DNA of 64,000 nucleotides from Flavobacterium ichthyis. Lineage in GTDB: Bacteria; Bacteroidota; Bacteroidia; Flavobacteriales; Flavobacteriaceae. Of the stretch, positions 51,265 through 59,323 are shown in pieces; position 1 is the first letter of the stretch, and every line of letters begins with the position of its first letter. Under the pieces are notes generated by a model. That model worked only from the letters and a program-made list of their open reading frames with translations. It ran no database searches and was not told the DNA's origin. Position numbers and translations under genes: made by a program. Where the stretch lies: contig NZ_JAABLM010000010.1 of NCBI RefSeq assembly GCF_009915155.1, positions 56,260 to 120,259 on the forward strand. Direction: 5' to 3'.

Positions 51265-51414
51265 TTAATTTCTTTCGATTTCGTTGTCATTATCACTAAA
51301 CGAATCTGGTTCTTGCTTAGGTTTGGTAGTCAAAACCCTGTAGAAAAAATATCCTGCAAAGGCTATCACTAGTCCTTGAGTGATTACCATGGTAATTAAT
51401 GCTTCAGTATTCAT
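51265..51414 (-). CDS. metS: MetS-family NSS transporter small subunit
   Basis: A 49-residue protein: MNTEALITMVITQGLVIAF, then the rest of a single membrane helix (AGYFFYRVL) and a charged tail rich in Asp and Glu. It starts 19 nt after the stop of the NSS transporter on the same strand. In Corynebacterium, MetS is a small subunit that MetP needs to import methionine and alanine. Size, one helix with N-outside layout and position all fit, although sequence identity in such a short protein is weak evidence. Confidence 0.82.
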   Translation of the reverse strand: MNTEALITMVITQGLVIAFAGYFFYRVLTTKPKQEPDSFSDNDNEIERN

Positions 51415-51433
51415 ACAATTATCGAATTAAAAA

Positions 51434-53104
51434 TTATAATGTGGCACGGCCTTCACGGCGTCTTTTTAAGAATGCTAAATAAACCAAAATACTTATAAAC
51501 AGGAATAGAGAAAGTAAGAGTAATCTTGCCATATCTAGATAAAAGATTTTATCCTTTAAAGTTTGAATAACCTGATTATCTGTGGCCATGGCTATTTGCT
51601 CTTTAATTCCCGCATGCGTTAACGTTTTGATAATTGATCCATTATCAAGATTCCATCCATTTCCTGAAAATAAACTTGCAAAGTTTCCAGACCAATCATT
51701 ATTAATAGGCTTAAATAATGATCCTAAAAAGATTATGATTAGTAAAATTGGAGTGACGAATTTTATGATGTATTTGAATAGTAAAGGAACCTTAATATCA
51801 GCACCACTATTGATTTCTGCCCATCCTTTATTCATTCCAAAAATCCAAGAGAATAAAATGGTTTCAAACATAGCGAATACTACTAAACTCACGGTTCCAG
51901 CCCAATAGTCATATTCGTCAAAAACGCCTTGATTGTAAAAAAATACGGTTGGTAATCCCATGATTAATATAAGCGCTCCAAATGACCAAGCTCCTTTATT
52001 TCTGTTCCAGTTAAATTCGTCTCGCATAAAGCCCATCCACGGCGTACCCATAGCGAGCGATGAAGTAATACCTGCGAAAAATAAAAGACCAAACCAAAAT
52101 AATCCGCCGAGTGCCGCTAAAAGTGGACCCCATTGTTGAAATAGATAAGGCATGGTTTGAAATGCCATTCCAAATCCTGCATTTTCAATTATCCAGTCTA
52201 ATCCCAAATAGCCAGCTGCAATTGGAATTACAATCATACTACCCAATACAACCTCAACAAATTCATTCATAAACCCTGCCGAAACGGCATTTAAAGCGAT
52301 ATCATCTTTTGGTTTGATATATGCTGCATAACAATGTATTGTACCCATTCCTACTGAGAGGGTGAAAAAAATCTGTCCGGCAGCAGCCATCCACACTTTT
52401 AAGTCTAAAAGTGAACTGTATTGTGGTGTCCATAAAAAATTTAAACCATCCCAAGCATTGGCATCCGGAAATAAATCAGAAGCTCCGCTGGTTCCAAGTG
52501 TTAACCCTCTAACTGCTAAAATTACTCCAAAAAGTATCAAAAGCGGCATTCCTATTTTAGCTACTTTTTCAATTCCACCGAGACCTTTTGATAATATGAA
52601 TGTGTTTAAGATAAGACATAAAATATAAAAAATCACAGCTTCATATGGAATTCCAGTAGTAGATTCGGCAACATTTACATATGAGTTAAAAAACTCAGCA
52701 ACACCCGTTTGACTCATGCCTTCAAATGTACCGGAAAGAGAATGATACACGTAGGACATCGTCCAAGACTCAATATAACAATAGTAAGCTGCTACAGCTA
52801 CATTTGTAAAAATTCCGAACACTCCAATATATTTAAGAACCCTGCCCTTTACCATTGAATCCAATATGTAAGGGGTACTATGATTTCCGAATTTACCTCC
52901 AAAACGTCCCGAAGCCCATTCAATGTATAACAATGGGATTCCCATCAATAAAAAACAAACCAAATAAGGAATAATAAATGCGCCACCACCATTTTGAACG
53001 GCTTGAACAGGGAATCGCAAAAAATTACCTAAACCTACAGCGTTTCCTGCCATTGCTAAAATGAGACCAACTCTGGAGCCCCACGATTCTGATTTTGACG
53101 ACAT
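51434..53104 (-). CDS. NSS-family sodium-dependent transporter (MetP-like)
   Basis: A 556-residue neurotransmitter:sodium symporter with about 12 membrane helices. TM1 carries the Na+-binding motif GLILAMAGNAVGLGNFLRFP with the unwound centre NAVGLGNFLRFP. GIPLLYIEWASGRFGG, FFTLSVGMGTIHCY and GITSSLAMGTP are other family blocks. Together with the 49-residue MetS-type subunit it probably imports methionine, alanine or another amino acid with Na+. The complement of 53136-53143 gives TATCTTTG, a good -7 element 32 nt before the ATG. Confidence 0.93.
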   Translation of the reverse strand: MSSKSESWGSRVGLILAMAGNAVGLGNFLRFPVQAVQNGGGAFIIPYLVCFLLMGIPLLYIEWASGRFGGKFGNHSTPYILDSMVKGRVLKYIGVFGIFTNVAVAAYYCYIESWTMSYVYHSLSGTFEGMSQTGVAEFFNSYVNVAESTTGIPYEAVIFYILCLILNTFILSKGLGGIEKVAKIGMPLLILFGVILAVRGLTLGTSGASDLFPDANAWDGLNFLWTPQYSSLLDLKVWMAAAGQIFFTLSVGMGTIHCYAAYIKPKDDIALNAVSAGFMNEFVEVVLGSMIVIPIAAGYLGLDWIIENAGFGMAFQTMPYLFQQWGPLLAALGGLFWFGLLFFAGITSSLAMGTPWMGFMRDEFNWNRNKGAWSFGALILIMGLPTVFFYNQGVFDEYDYWAGTVSLVVFAMFETILFSWIFGMNKGWAEINSGADIKVPLLFKYIIKFVTPILLIIIFLGSLFKPINNDWSGNFASLFSGNGWNLDNGSIIKTLTHAGIKEQIAMATDNQVIQTLKDKIFYLDMARLLLLSLFLFISILVYLAFLKRRREGRATL

Positions 53105-53524
53105 AAATTTTCTTAAATAAAGTTAAATTGAGTCTCAAAGATAAAAAAACAATTGAAAAAAGACATAAAATCTAAAGATGGCGCTCAATTTTTATGATAT
53201 TGGTAGTTTTTTAATAATCTTGTTCGATATTTTTAAGCTTTATTATAACTGGAGTATTATGCAATTTTATTTTTATTAAAATCAATCTTAAAGCAAAAAC
53301 AATAAAAATGTAGGTGATTATGTTCTAAAATCGCAAATTTTTCCGATATTTGTTGCTATGAATACAATTTGGTCAGGACTTTTACCACATTTAAAATTTC
53401 TCATTAAAAGAAATCCGGAATGAATTTAATTAGATAATTAGTCAATTAGAAAATGAGCTAATTATCTAACGACAAAACCCATTTTCTAATTATCTAATTT
53501 TCAAAATTATCTAATTAAAAAGTT
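53105..53524. other. Divergent intergenic region NSS / hmgA
   Basis: A 420-nt AT-rich region without a gene. The left end has the NSS -7 element (minus-strand TATCTTTG, 53136-53143). A weak plus-strand -7 (GATATTTG, 53345-53352) is possible for hmgA. The right end is an octamer array. I see nothing else. Confidence 0.5.
53426..53518. repeat. Inverted octamer arrays upstream of hmgA
   Basis: Here the period is 8 bp. The left arm has TTAATTAG, ATAATTAG, TCAATTAG and AAAATGAG (53426-53457). The right arm carries the complements CTAATTAT (twice), CTAATTTT and CTAATTAA, with CCCATTTT as the inverse of the AAAATGAG word. The array ends 6 nt before the hmgA ATG. Confidence 0.75.
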
Positions 53525-54688
53525 ATGCCTATCTATCATAAATTAGGAGATTTTCCACAGAAAAGACATACACAATTCGAAAAACCAGAAGGAGGTTTCT
53601 ACTACGAACAACTTTTTGGAACCGAAGGATTCCACGGTCATTCTTCTTTGTTGTATCACGTTCACAGACCCACACAAGTAAAAGAAATTTTAGCTTCGCA
53701 CAATGTTGAACCAAAAATTGCTATCGGGAAAAATATAAAATCACTTTTGCTAAAAGGTTTCGAATTGAAACCTGCAGCTGATTTTCTGGATAGTCGAAAA
53801 GCAATGCTAGTCAATCGAGATTGCACCATCGGGCTTGCTGCACCAAAAAAATCTTTACGGGACTATTTTTATAAAAATGCCGATGCCGATGAAATGATTT
53901 TCATCCACAAAGGTTCGGGAACACTTCGCACGATGATGGGAAATATTCCTTTCGAATACGGCGATTATCTCATTATTCCACGAGGAATTATCTATCAAAT
54001 CGATTTTGACACCGAAGAAAATCGTTTGTTCTATGTAGAATCTTTCGCACCATTTTATACACCAAAGCGTTATAAAAATGAATCAGGTCAGCATTTAGAG
54101 CATTCTCCATTCTGCGAAAGAGATTTTAAATTGCCAACAGAACTCGAAACACACGACGAAAAAGGTGATTTCCTGATTAAAATTAAAAAAGAAGGAATGT
54201 TACATGAAGTGGTTTATGCCACACATCCCTTTGACGTTGTCGGTTGGGATGGTTATAATTTCCCGTACGCTTTCAGCATCCATAATTTCGAGCCGATAAC
54301 AGGTAGAGTGCATTTGCCACCGCCAATTCATCAAACATTTGAAACATCAACTTTTGTAGTATGTTCTTTTGTTCCAAGATTGTACGATTATCATCCAAAA
54401 TCAATTCCGGCTCCTTATAACCATAGTAATATTGATAGTGATGAGGTTTTGTATTATGTAGATGGCGATTTTATGTCTAGAAATAATATTGAACAAGGTC
54501 ACATCACTTTGCATCCAAAAGGAATTCCGCACGGTCCAGCACCAGGAGCGATGGAAAGAAGTATTGGACAAACTGTCACCGAAGAATTGGCTGTTATGGT
54601 CGATACCTTCCGTCCGTTGATGGTTACAGAAGAAGCGATGGGATTAGACGATGGACAATATTATAAATCGTGGGTGGAAGCCCCCTAA
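53525..54688 (+). CDS. hmgA: Homogentisate 1,2-dioxygenase
   Basis: Opens the ring of homogentisate in tyrosine breakdown. 387 residues, slightly shorter than the mammalian enzyme. The cupin C-terminal half holds the iron ligands: PPPIHQTFE, then DEVLYYVDGDFMSR, then GHITLHPKGIPHGPAPG with His and Glu. The stop codon TAA is formed by the first part of a GC palindrome (GAAGCCCCCTAAC), so the C-terminal VEAP may be a product of that insertion. hppD, the preceding enzyme of the pathway, follows after a structured spacer. Confidence 0.94.
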   Translation: MPIYHKLGDFPQKRHTQFEKPEGGFYYEQLFGTEGFHGHSSLLYHVHRPTQVKEILASHNVEPKIAIGKNIKSLLLKGFELKPAADFLDSRKAMLVNRDCTIGLAAPKKSLRDYFYKNADADEMIFIHKGSGTLRTMMGNIPFEYGDYLIIPRGIIYQIDFDTEENRLFYVESFAPFYTPKRYKNESGQHLEHSPFCERDFKLPTELETHDEKGDFLIKIKKEGMLHEVVYATHPFDVVGWDGYNFPYAFSIHNFEPITGRVHLPPPIHQTFETSTFVVCSFVPRLYDYHPKSIPAPYNHSNIDSDEVLYYVDGDFMSRNNIEQGHITLHPKGIPHGPAPGAMERSIGQTVTEELAVMVDTFRPLMVTEEAMGLDDGQYYKSWVEAP

Positions 54689-54838
54689 CCCTAAAAGGGA
54701 GAAAAGGTTTCTCTATCAGCTTTTGAATAAAAAATATTAACTAACTAATTTTCCTTATGGTAATTAATTTTTAAGGAAACAAGATAAAATCCTATTGACC
54801 CCTAATAGGAATTGCCCCTTCGGGGGTTAGGGGGCAAA
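54679..54838. repeat. Inverted pair of GC palindromes in the hmgA-hppD spacer
   Basis: First unit 54679-54704 (AGCCCCCTAACCCTAAAAGG), second unit 54812-54838, ending 2 nt before the hppD ATG (TTGCCCCTTCGGGGGTTAGG). Between them lie two more perfect stems, TTTCCTTA/TAAGGAAA and CCTATT/AATAGG (54791-54809). The whole 160-nt spacer is therefore made of hairpins. Confidence 0.8.
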
Positions 54839-54840
54839 TT

Positions 54841-56004
54841 ATGAGTAAAGAAATAAAATCAGTAGAATACGGATTAGAAAAAATATTTGAAGGAGCTCAA
54901 GATTTCTTGCCTCTTTTAGGAACAGATTATGTAGAATTTTATGTAGGAAATGCAAAGCAAGCGGCTCATTTCTACAAAACAGCTTTTGGATTTCAGTCCT
55001 TGGCTTATTCTGGATTGGAAACAGGAGTTCGTGATCGGGCTTCGTATGTTTTAAAGCAAGACAAAATCCGAATTGTGCTAACAACGGCTTTAAACAGCAA
55101 TTCACCTATTGGCGAACACGTAAAAAAACACGGAGATGGCGTTAAAGTTATTGCACTTTGGGTGGAAGACGCTCGAAAATCGTTTGAAGAAACCACACAA
55201 CGTGGAGCAAAACCTTATTTTGAACCCGTAACTGAGAAAGACGAAAATGGCGAAGTGGTTCGTGCCGGAATTTATGGTGCTTATGGCGAAACCGTTTTTG
55301 TTTTCGTAGAACGTAAAAATTATAACGGCATCTTTTTGCCAGGTTACGTAGAATGGAAATCCGACTATAATCCAGAACCTGTTGGATTAAAATTTATTGA
55401 TCACATGGTTGGAAATACGGGCTGGAACCGAATGAATGAAGCTGTAAAATGGTTTGAAGATGTGATGGGATTTGTCAATTTCCTATCGTTTGATGACAAG
55501 CAAATTACAACAGAATATTCTGCCTTGATGTCTAAAGTAATGAGTAACGGAAATGGTAGAATCAAATTCCCTATCAATGAACCTGCTAACGGGAAAAAAC
55601 GTTCTCAAATAGAAGAATATTTAGATTTCTATGAAGATGAAGGCGTTCAACACATTGCCGTTGCCACGGATGATATCTTGACAACCGTTGCAAAAATGAA
55701 ATCTCGTGGAATCGAATTTTTGAGCACACCACCACAAGCGTATTATGATGCCATTCCAGAGCGATTGAAAGACCACATGGATAAGTTTAAGGAAGACATC
55801 AATGAGCTTCAAAAACTCGGAATCATGATTGATGCCGATGAAGAAGGTTATTTGTTGCAAATTTTTACCAAACCAGTAGAAGATCGTCCAACTTTATTTT
55901 TCGAAGTTATTCAAAGAATGGGAGCTCGCGGTTTTGGAGCTGGAAATTTCAAAGCTCTTTTTGAATCTATTGAAAGAGAACAAGAAAAAAGAGGAACTTT
56001 GTAA
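54841..56004 (+). CDS. hppD: 4-hydroxyphenylpyruvate dioxygenase
   Basis: Turns 4-hydroxyphenylpyruvate into homogentisate. 387 residues with two VOC-fold halves. The iron ligands are His in KFIDHMVGN, His in GVQHIAVATDDI and Glu in LFFEVIQRMGARGFGAGNF; the last block is the family hallmark. With hmgA upstream it gives two successive steps of tyrosine catabolism. Transcription probably ends at the AACGTTT/AAACGTT hairpin (56041-56057). Confidence 0.97.
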   Translation: MSKEIKSVEYGLEKIFEGAQDFLPLLGTDYVEFYVGNAKQAAHFYKTAFGFQSLAYSGLETGVRDRASYVLKQDKIRIVLTTALNSNSPIGEHVKKHGDGVKVIALWVEDARKSFEETTQRGAKPYFEPVTEKDENGEVVRAGIYGAYGETVFVFVERKNYNGIFLPGYVEWKSDYNPEPVGLKFIDHMVGNTGWNRMNEAVKWFEDVMGFVNFLSFDDKQITTEYSALMSKVMSNGNGRIKFPINEPANGKKRSQIEEYLDFYEDEGVQHIAVATDDILTTVAKMKSRGIEFLSTPPQAYYDAIPERLKDHMDKFKEDINELQKLGIMIDADEEGYLLQIFTKPVEDRPTLFFEVIQRMGARGFGAGNFKALFESIEREQEKRGTL

Positions 56005-56040
56005 ACAAAATAGCTTAATATTGATATTTTGATAAAAAAC

Positions 56041-56064
56041 AACGTTTCGAAAACGTTATTTTTG
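56041..56064 (+). terminator. Probable terminator of hppD
   Basis: AACGTTT pairs with AAACGTT over a loop of two or three bases, followed by ATTTTTG. The T-run is short. Confidence 0.55.
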
Positions 56065-56093
56065 AAAAATATTTGTTAAAATCGATTTTTTAT

Positions 56094-56123
56094 TTGGAAT
56101 AATATAAAATCGATGTACCTTTG
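56094..56123 (+). promoter_or_regulatory. Consensus promoter of the candidate small RNA
   Basis: TTG (56094-56096), a 19-bp spacer and TACCTTTG (56116-56123), the best promoter match in the window. Confidence 0.75.
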
Positions 56124-56129
56124 CACTCG

Positions 56130-56240
56130 CAAAATGAGAGGGGGTGGTTCCCTTTGAATTTTATGTAGATTTTCATAATTTATAGTTTTTTGGTTGGTTA
56201 ATAGCATAAAAACTCAGTCATTGTTTGGCTGGGTTTTTTT
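56130..56240 (+). ncRNA. Candidate small RNA, about 110 nt, between hppD and DUF3108
   Basis: A consensus promoter starts transcription near 56130 and an intrinsic terminator ends it: ACTCAGTC (56212-56219) pairs with GGCTGGGT (56227-56234) and seven T follow. Inside, AGGG/CCCT forms a hairpin, TTTTATG pairs with CATAAAA near the end, and AATGA can pair with TCATT, closing the molecule. There is no open frame of note. The length and closed-rod shape would suit a 6S-type RNA, but I do not recognise the sequence. It could instead be a leader that attenuates DUF3108. Confidence 0.6.
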
Positions 56241-56302
56241 GTTTTGTTACTTTGGAACAGAAATTGTATATTCAGTATAAAAAAACAGAATATATTTACA
56301 CT

Positions 56303-57070
56303 ATGAAAAAAATAATAGCAATAGTACTACTTTCAATTTCTACACTCCAAGCGCAAACCAGTTCTTTCGATGTAGGTGAATGGTTTAAATTTAGAATTCA
56401 TTATGGGTTAGTTAACGCAGGCTACGCAACACTCGAAATAAAAGAAGCTACCAAAAGTGGGAAAAAAGTTTTCCATGCAGTGGGAAATGGCTACACTACC
56501 GGAATGACAAAATTTTTCTTTAAAGTAAATGACGATTATCAAAGTTATTTTGACAAGAAAACAGGTAAACCCTACCAGTTTGTAAGAAAAATTAACGAGG
56601 GAGGCTACACTAAAAATCAAGAAGGATTTTTTAACCCATCAGCCAATAACGTTTTAGTAAAAGACTACAAGAAAAAAACCGAGAAAACGATTTCGGTTCC
56701 TGATAATGTACAAGATATTGTGTCCTCCTTTTATTATTTACGTAACCATCCTAATATAGACAAGCTAAAAGAAGGCGAATCTATTACCATTGACATGTTT
56801 TTTGACGACGAAACCACAAAGTTTAAGTTAAAATTTATGGGGAAAGAATTATTAAAAACTAAATTTGGAAAAATTAATGCAATGGTTTTTCGCCCGTACG
56901 TTCAAGCGGGAAGGGTTTTTAAAGAAGAAGAAAGTTTAACTGTCTGGATATCAGACGACGAAAACAAAGTGCCGCTTCGAATTAAAGCCAGTCTTGCTGT
57001 AGGCTCGTTAAAAGCAGATCTAGATGGATTTCGCGGGCTTCAAAAACCATTTAGAGTATTAGCAGAATAA
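56303..57070 (+). CDS. DUF3108 domain exported protein
   Basis: A 255-residue protein with signal peptide 1-19 (ending TLQAQ). The start at 56303 is chosen because the longer frame from 56225 overlaps the small-RNA terminator and would hide the signal. Blocks such as GEWFKFRIHYGLVNAGYATLEI and FKVNDDYQSYFDKKTGKPYQFVRKINEGGY are the DUF3108 pattern, a periplasmic beta-rich protein of unknown role, possibly envelope-related. The next gene begins 1 nt after its stop, so it is cotranscribed with the dioxygenase and peptidase genes. Confidence 0.88.
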   Translation: MKKIIAIVLLSISTLQAQTSSFDVGEWFKFRIHYGLVNAGYATLEIKEATKSGKKVFHAVGNGYTTGMTKFFFKVNDDYQSYFDKKTGKPYQFVRKINEGGYTKNQEGFFNPSANNVLVKDYKKKTEKTISVPDNVQDIVSSFYYLRNHPNIDKLKEGESITIDMFFDDETTKFKLKFMGKELLKTKFGKINAMVFRPYVQAGRVFKEEESLTVWISDDENKVPLRIKASLAVGSLKADLDGFRGLQKPFRVLAE

Positions 57071-57071
57071 C

Positions 57072-58013
57072 ATGGAAATCACCCCCCAACTTCAAAATCA
57101 ATTGGATCAATTAGAAGAAAAATTTTCCGCAATTGACCAAAAAACAGAAACGCACCTCGAAGGTTTACTTTGGTCGAAACCCATTACCTATTGGGATTAC
57201 ATCCAAACCGATGCCTTGCTCAACCTTCAAACCCAAAGAACAACGCTTCCTGACGAAATGGTTTTTATCATGTATCATCAGGTAAATGAGTTGCTTTTTA
57301 AAATGATTTTATGGGAAATTGACCAACTTTGTCACACACCTAAACCCGCAACGGATTATTTTACCGAAAAATTAATGCGGATTAGCCGCTACTTTAATAT
57401 GTTGACTACTTCCTTTAATATTATGGGAGATGGAATGGAAGTTGACCAATACATGAAATTCCGCAATACTTTAACTCCGGCAAGTGGTTTTCAAAGTGCA
57501 CAGTACCGTTTAATCGAATTTGCTTCAACTGATTTAATTAATTTAATTGATTACAGATTTCGCGCAACTATTGACCGCAACACCCCATATGAACACGCTT
57601 TAGAACATTTATATTGGCAAGCAGCTGGAAAAGATTACAAAACCGGAGAAAAATCTTATCTGTTAAAAGCGTTTGAAACAAAATATAAACCACAATTTTT
57701 GAGTTATATGGAAGAATATAATACCATTAACGTGTGGAGGAAATTTAAGGAATTACCAGAAATTGATCAAAAAAATCCAGATTTAGTCAATGCCATGAGA
57801 CATTATGACCATACCGTGAACATCACCTGGGTCATGCAACATCTCAATACGGCTAAAAAATATATCGACCAAAGTGGTCAGGGCGATGGCGAAGCCACCG
57901 GAGGAAGCGATTGGAAAAAATACATGCACCCAAAATACCAACGAAGAATATTTTTCCCCGAACTTTGGACGGAAACTGAATTAGCCAATTGGGGCGAAGA
58001 AAAAAAAGTATAA
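57072..58013 (+). CDS. Tryptophan 2,3-dioxygenase family protein
   Basis: A 313-residue all-helical heme protein of the tryptophan 2,3-dioxygenase family, which opens the indole ring to N-formylkynurenine. YWDYIQTDALLNLQ and IMYHQVNELLFKMILWEI match the active-site helices, with the distal His. The proximal heme His is probably in WVMQHLNTAKKYI, followed by EATGGSDWKKYM, the family's GTGGSSG-like turn. The motifs are relaxed compared with E. coli-type TDO, so the enzyme may differ in substrate preference. It sits in an operon with DUF3108 and an M23 peptidase. Confidence 0.88.
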   Translation: MEITPQLQNQLDQLEEKFSAIDQKTETHLEGLLWSKPITYWDYIQTDALLNLQTQRTTLPDEMVFIMYHQVNELLFKMILWEIDQLCHTPKPATDYFTEKLMRISRYFNMLTTSFNIMGDGMEVDQYMKFRNTLTPASGFQSAQYRLIEFASTDLINLIDYRFRATIDRNTPYEHALEHLYWQAAGKDYKTGEKSYLLKAFETKYKPQFLSYMEEYNTINVWRKFKELPEIDQKNPDLVNAMRHYDHTVNITWVMQHLNTAKKYIDQSGQGDGEATGGSDWKKYMHPKYQRRIFFPELWTETELANWGEEKKV

Positions 58014-58031
58014 ATCACAAAAATTAAAGGT

Positions 58032-59276
58032 TTGAATTACAAAGTTTTAGCCCTTTTATCACTGTTGCTGTTTTTTTCGTGCGACAAAAAAGGCGAAAAT
58101 ACCACATCTACACCAAAAGCAGTTATAAAAAAGGATCCCATCATCAAAGAATTTGGGTTTACCCTCAATGATTTTAAGGTCGAACGAGACACCGTAAAAA
58201 GCGGTGAAACTTTTGGCACGATTATGCAAAAACACCAATTAGGCGATTTACGCGTTCATGAAATTACCGAAAAAGCTCGCGATTCGTTTAAATTTAGAGA
58301 CATTAGAGCCGGAAAACCTTACACGATTCTAAAGTCTAAAACAGCTCCAAATCCGGTTCAGGTTTTTATTTACGAAAGAGACAATATTCACTACAGCATC
58401 ATCGATTTGAGAGATTCTATCGTGGCTTACAATAAAACCAAACCCATTTCCATAAAAAAAAGAACCATCGCTACCAAAATTGAAGGTTCTCTCTCCGAAA
58501 CGCTAAATGCCGCAGGCGTTGATGCTTCGCTTGCGCAAAAGTTAGCCAGTATTTATGCTTATTCTATAGATTTTTTCAAAATTCAAAAAGGAGATCAGTT
58601 TGCTGTCACATTTAATGAAAAATATATTAATGACTCCATTTACGTTGGTGTTGAAAGTTTAGAAGCCTCTTTTTTTGTTCACAAAGGCAAAAAAATATAC
58701 GCTTTTCCTTTTAAACAAGATACGTCTTCTACAAAAGTTAACTATTACGATCAAGAAGGTAAAGTGTTGAAAACCATGTTTTTAAAAGCGCCGCTAAAAT
58801 TTGGATTTAGAATTTCTTCCAAATTTTCAGCCAATCGTTTTCATCCAGTTCAACACCGATGGAAAGCCCACAAAGGCACAGATTATGCTGCACCACATGG
58901 CACGCCAATTGTTTCTACTGCAAATGGAGTTGTGGAACAAACGGGTTATACAGCCGGAAACGGGAATTATGTAAAAATAAAACACAATTCCACTTATTCC
59001 ACTCAATATTTACACATGTCGAAAATTTTAGTTCGTCGTGGGCAACGCGTTTCTCAGGGTGATGTAATAGGAAAAGTGGGAAGCACAGGATTAGCAACTG
59101 GACCACACGTTTGTTATCGTTTTTGGAAAAATGGCGTTCAGGTAGATGCTTTAAAACAAAAATTACCCAACTCAATCCCAATGGAAACCAAATACAAAGC
59201 CAGATTTATGGCAGAAATGGAACCCATGAAAAAAGAGCTTGACAGCGTTGCAGCGCTAAAATTTAAATCAAACTAA
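58032..59276 (+). CDS. M23-family (LytM) peptidase, lipoprotein
   Basis: A 414-residue lipoprotein. It starts at a TTG (58032), since no ATG is available, and this gives [17 protein letters not shown] with lipidated Cys at 17. A LysM/OapA-like middle region (about 45-245) precedes the LytM domain (about 260-385). Zinc ligands are His and Asp of HKGTDYAAP. The catalytic STQYLHMSK His is present. The last motif, normally His-x-His, reads [10 protein letters not shown], with Cys in place of the final zinc-binding His. It probably cuts cell-wall cross-links or activates cell separation. Confidence 0.9.
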   Translation: MNYKVLALLSLLLFFSCDKKGENTTSTPKAVIKKDPIIKEFGFTLNDFKVERDTVKSGETFGTIMQKHQLGDLRVHEITEKARDSFKFRDIRAGKPYTILKSKTAPNPVQVFIYERDNIHYSIIDLRDSIVAYNKTKPISIKKRTIATKIEGSLSETLNAAGVDASLAQKLASIYAYSIDFFKIQKGDQFAVTFNEKYINDSIYVGVESLEASFFVHKGKKIYAFPFKQDTSSTKVNYYDQEGKVLKTMFLKAPLKFGFRISSKFSANRFHPVQHRWKAHKGTDYAAPHGTPIVSTANGVVEQTGYTAGNGNYVKIKHNSTYSTQYLHMSKILVRRGQRVSQGDVIGKVGSTGLATGPHVCYRFWKNGVQVDALKQKLPNSIPMETKYKARFMAEMEPMKKELDSVAALKFKSN

Positions 59277-59323
59277 TTCTTAATTTTGAGCCCAAAAAAA
59301 CTCAAAAACAAAATAACCTTATA

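Noticed and set aside
7673..54836. GC palindromes as sequencing or assembly artefacts or vector sequence
   Set aside because: They vary in detail between copies (loop AAA, GAA, TTC or TTT; CCCCTCC variant), occur in both orientations and keep reading frames, which artefacts would not do.
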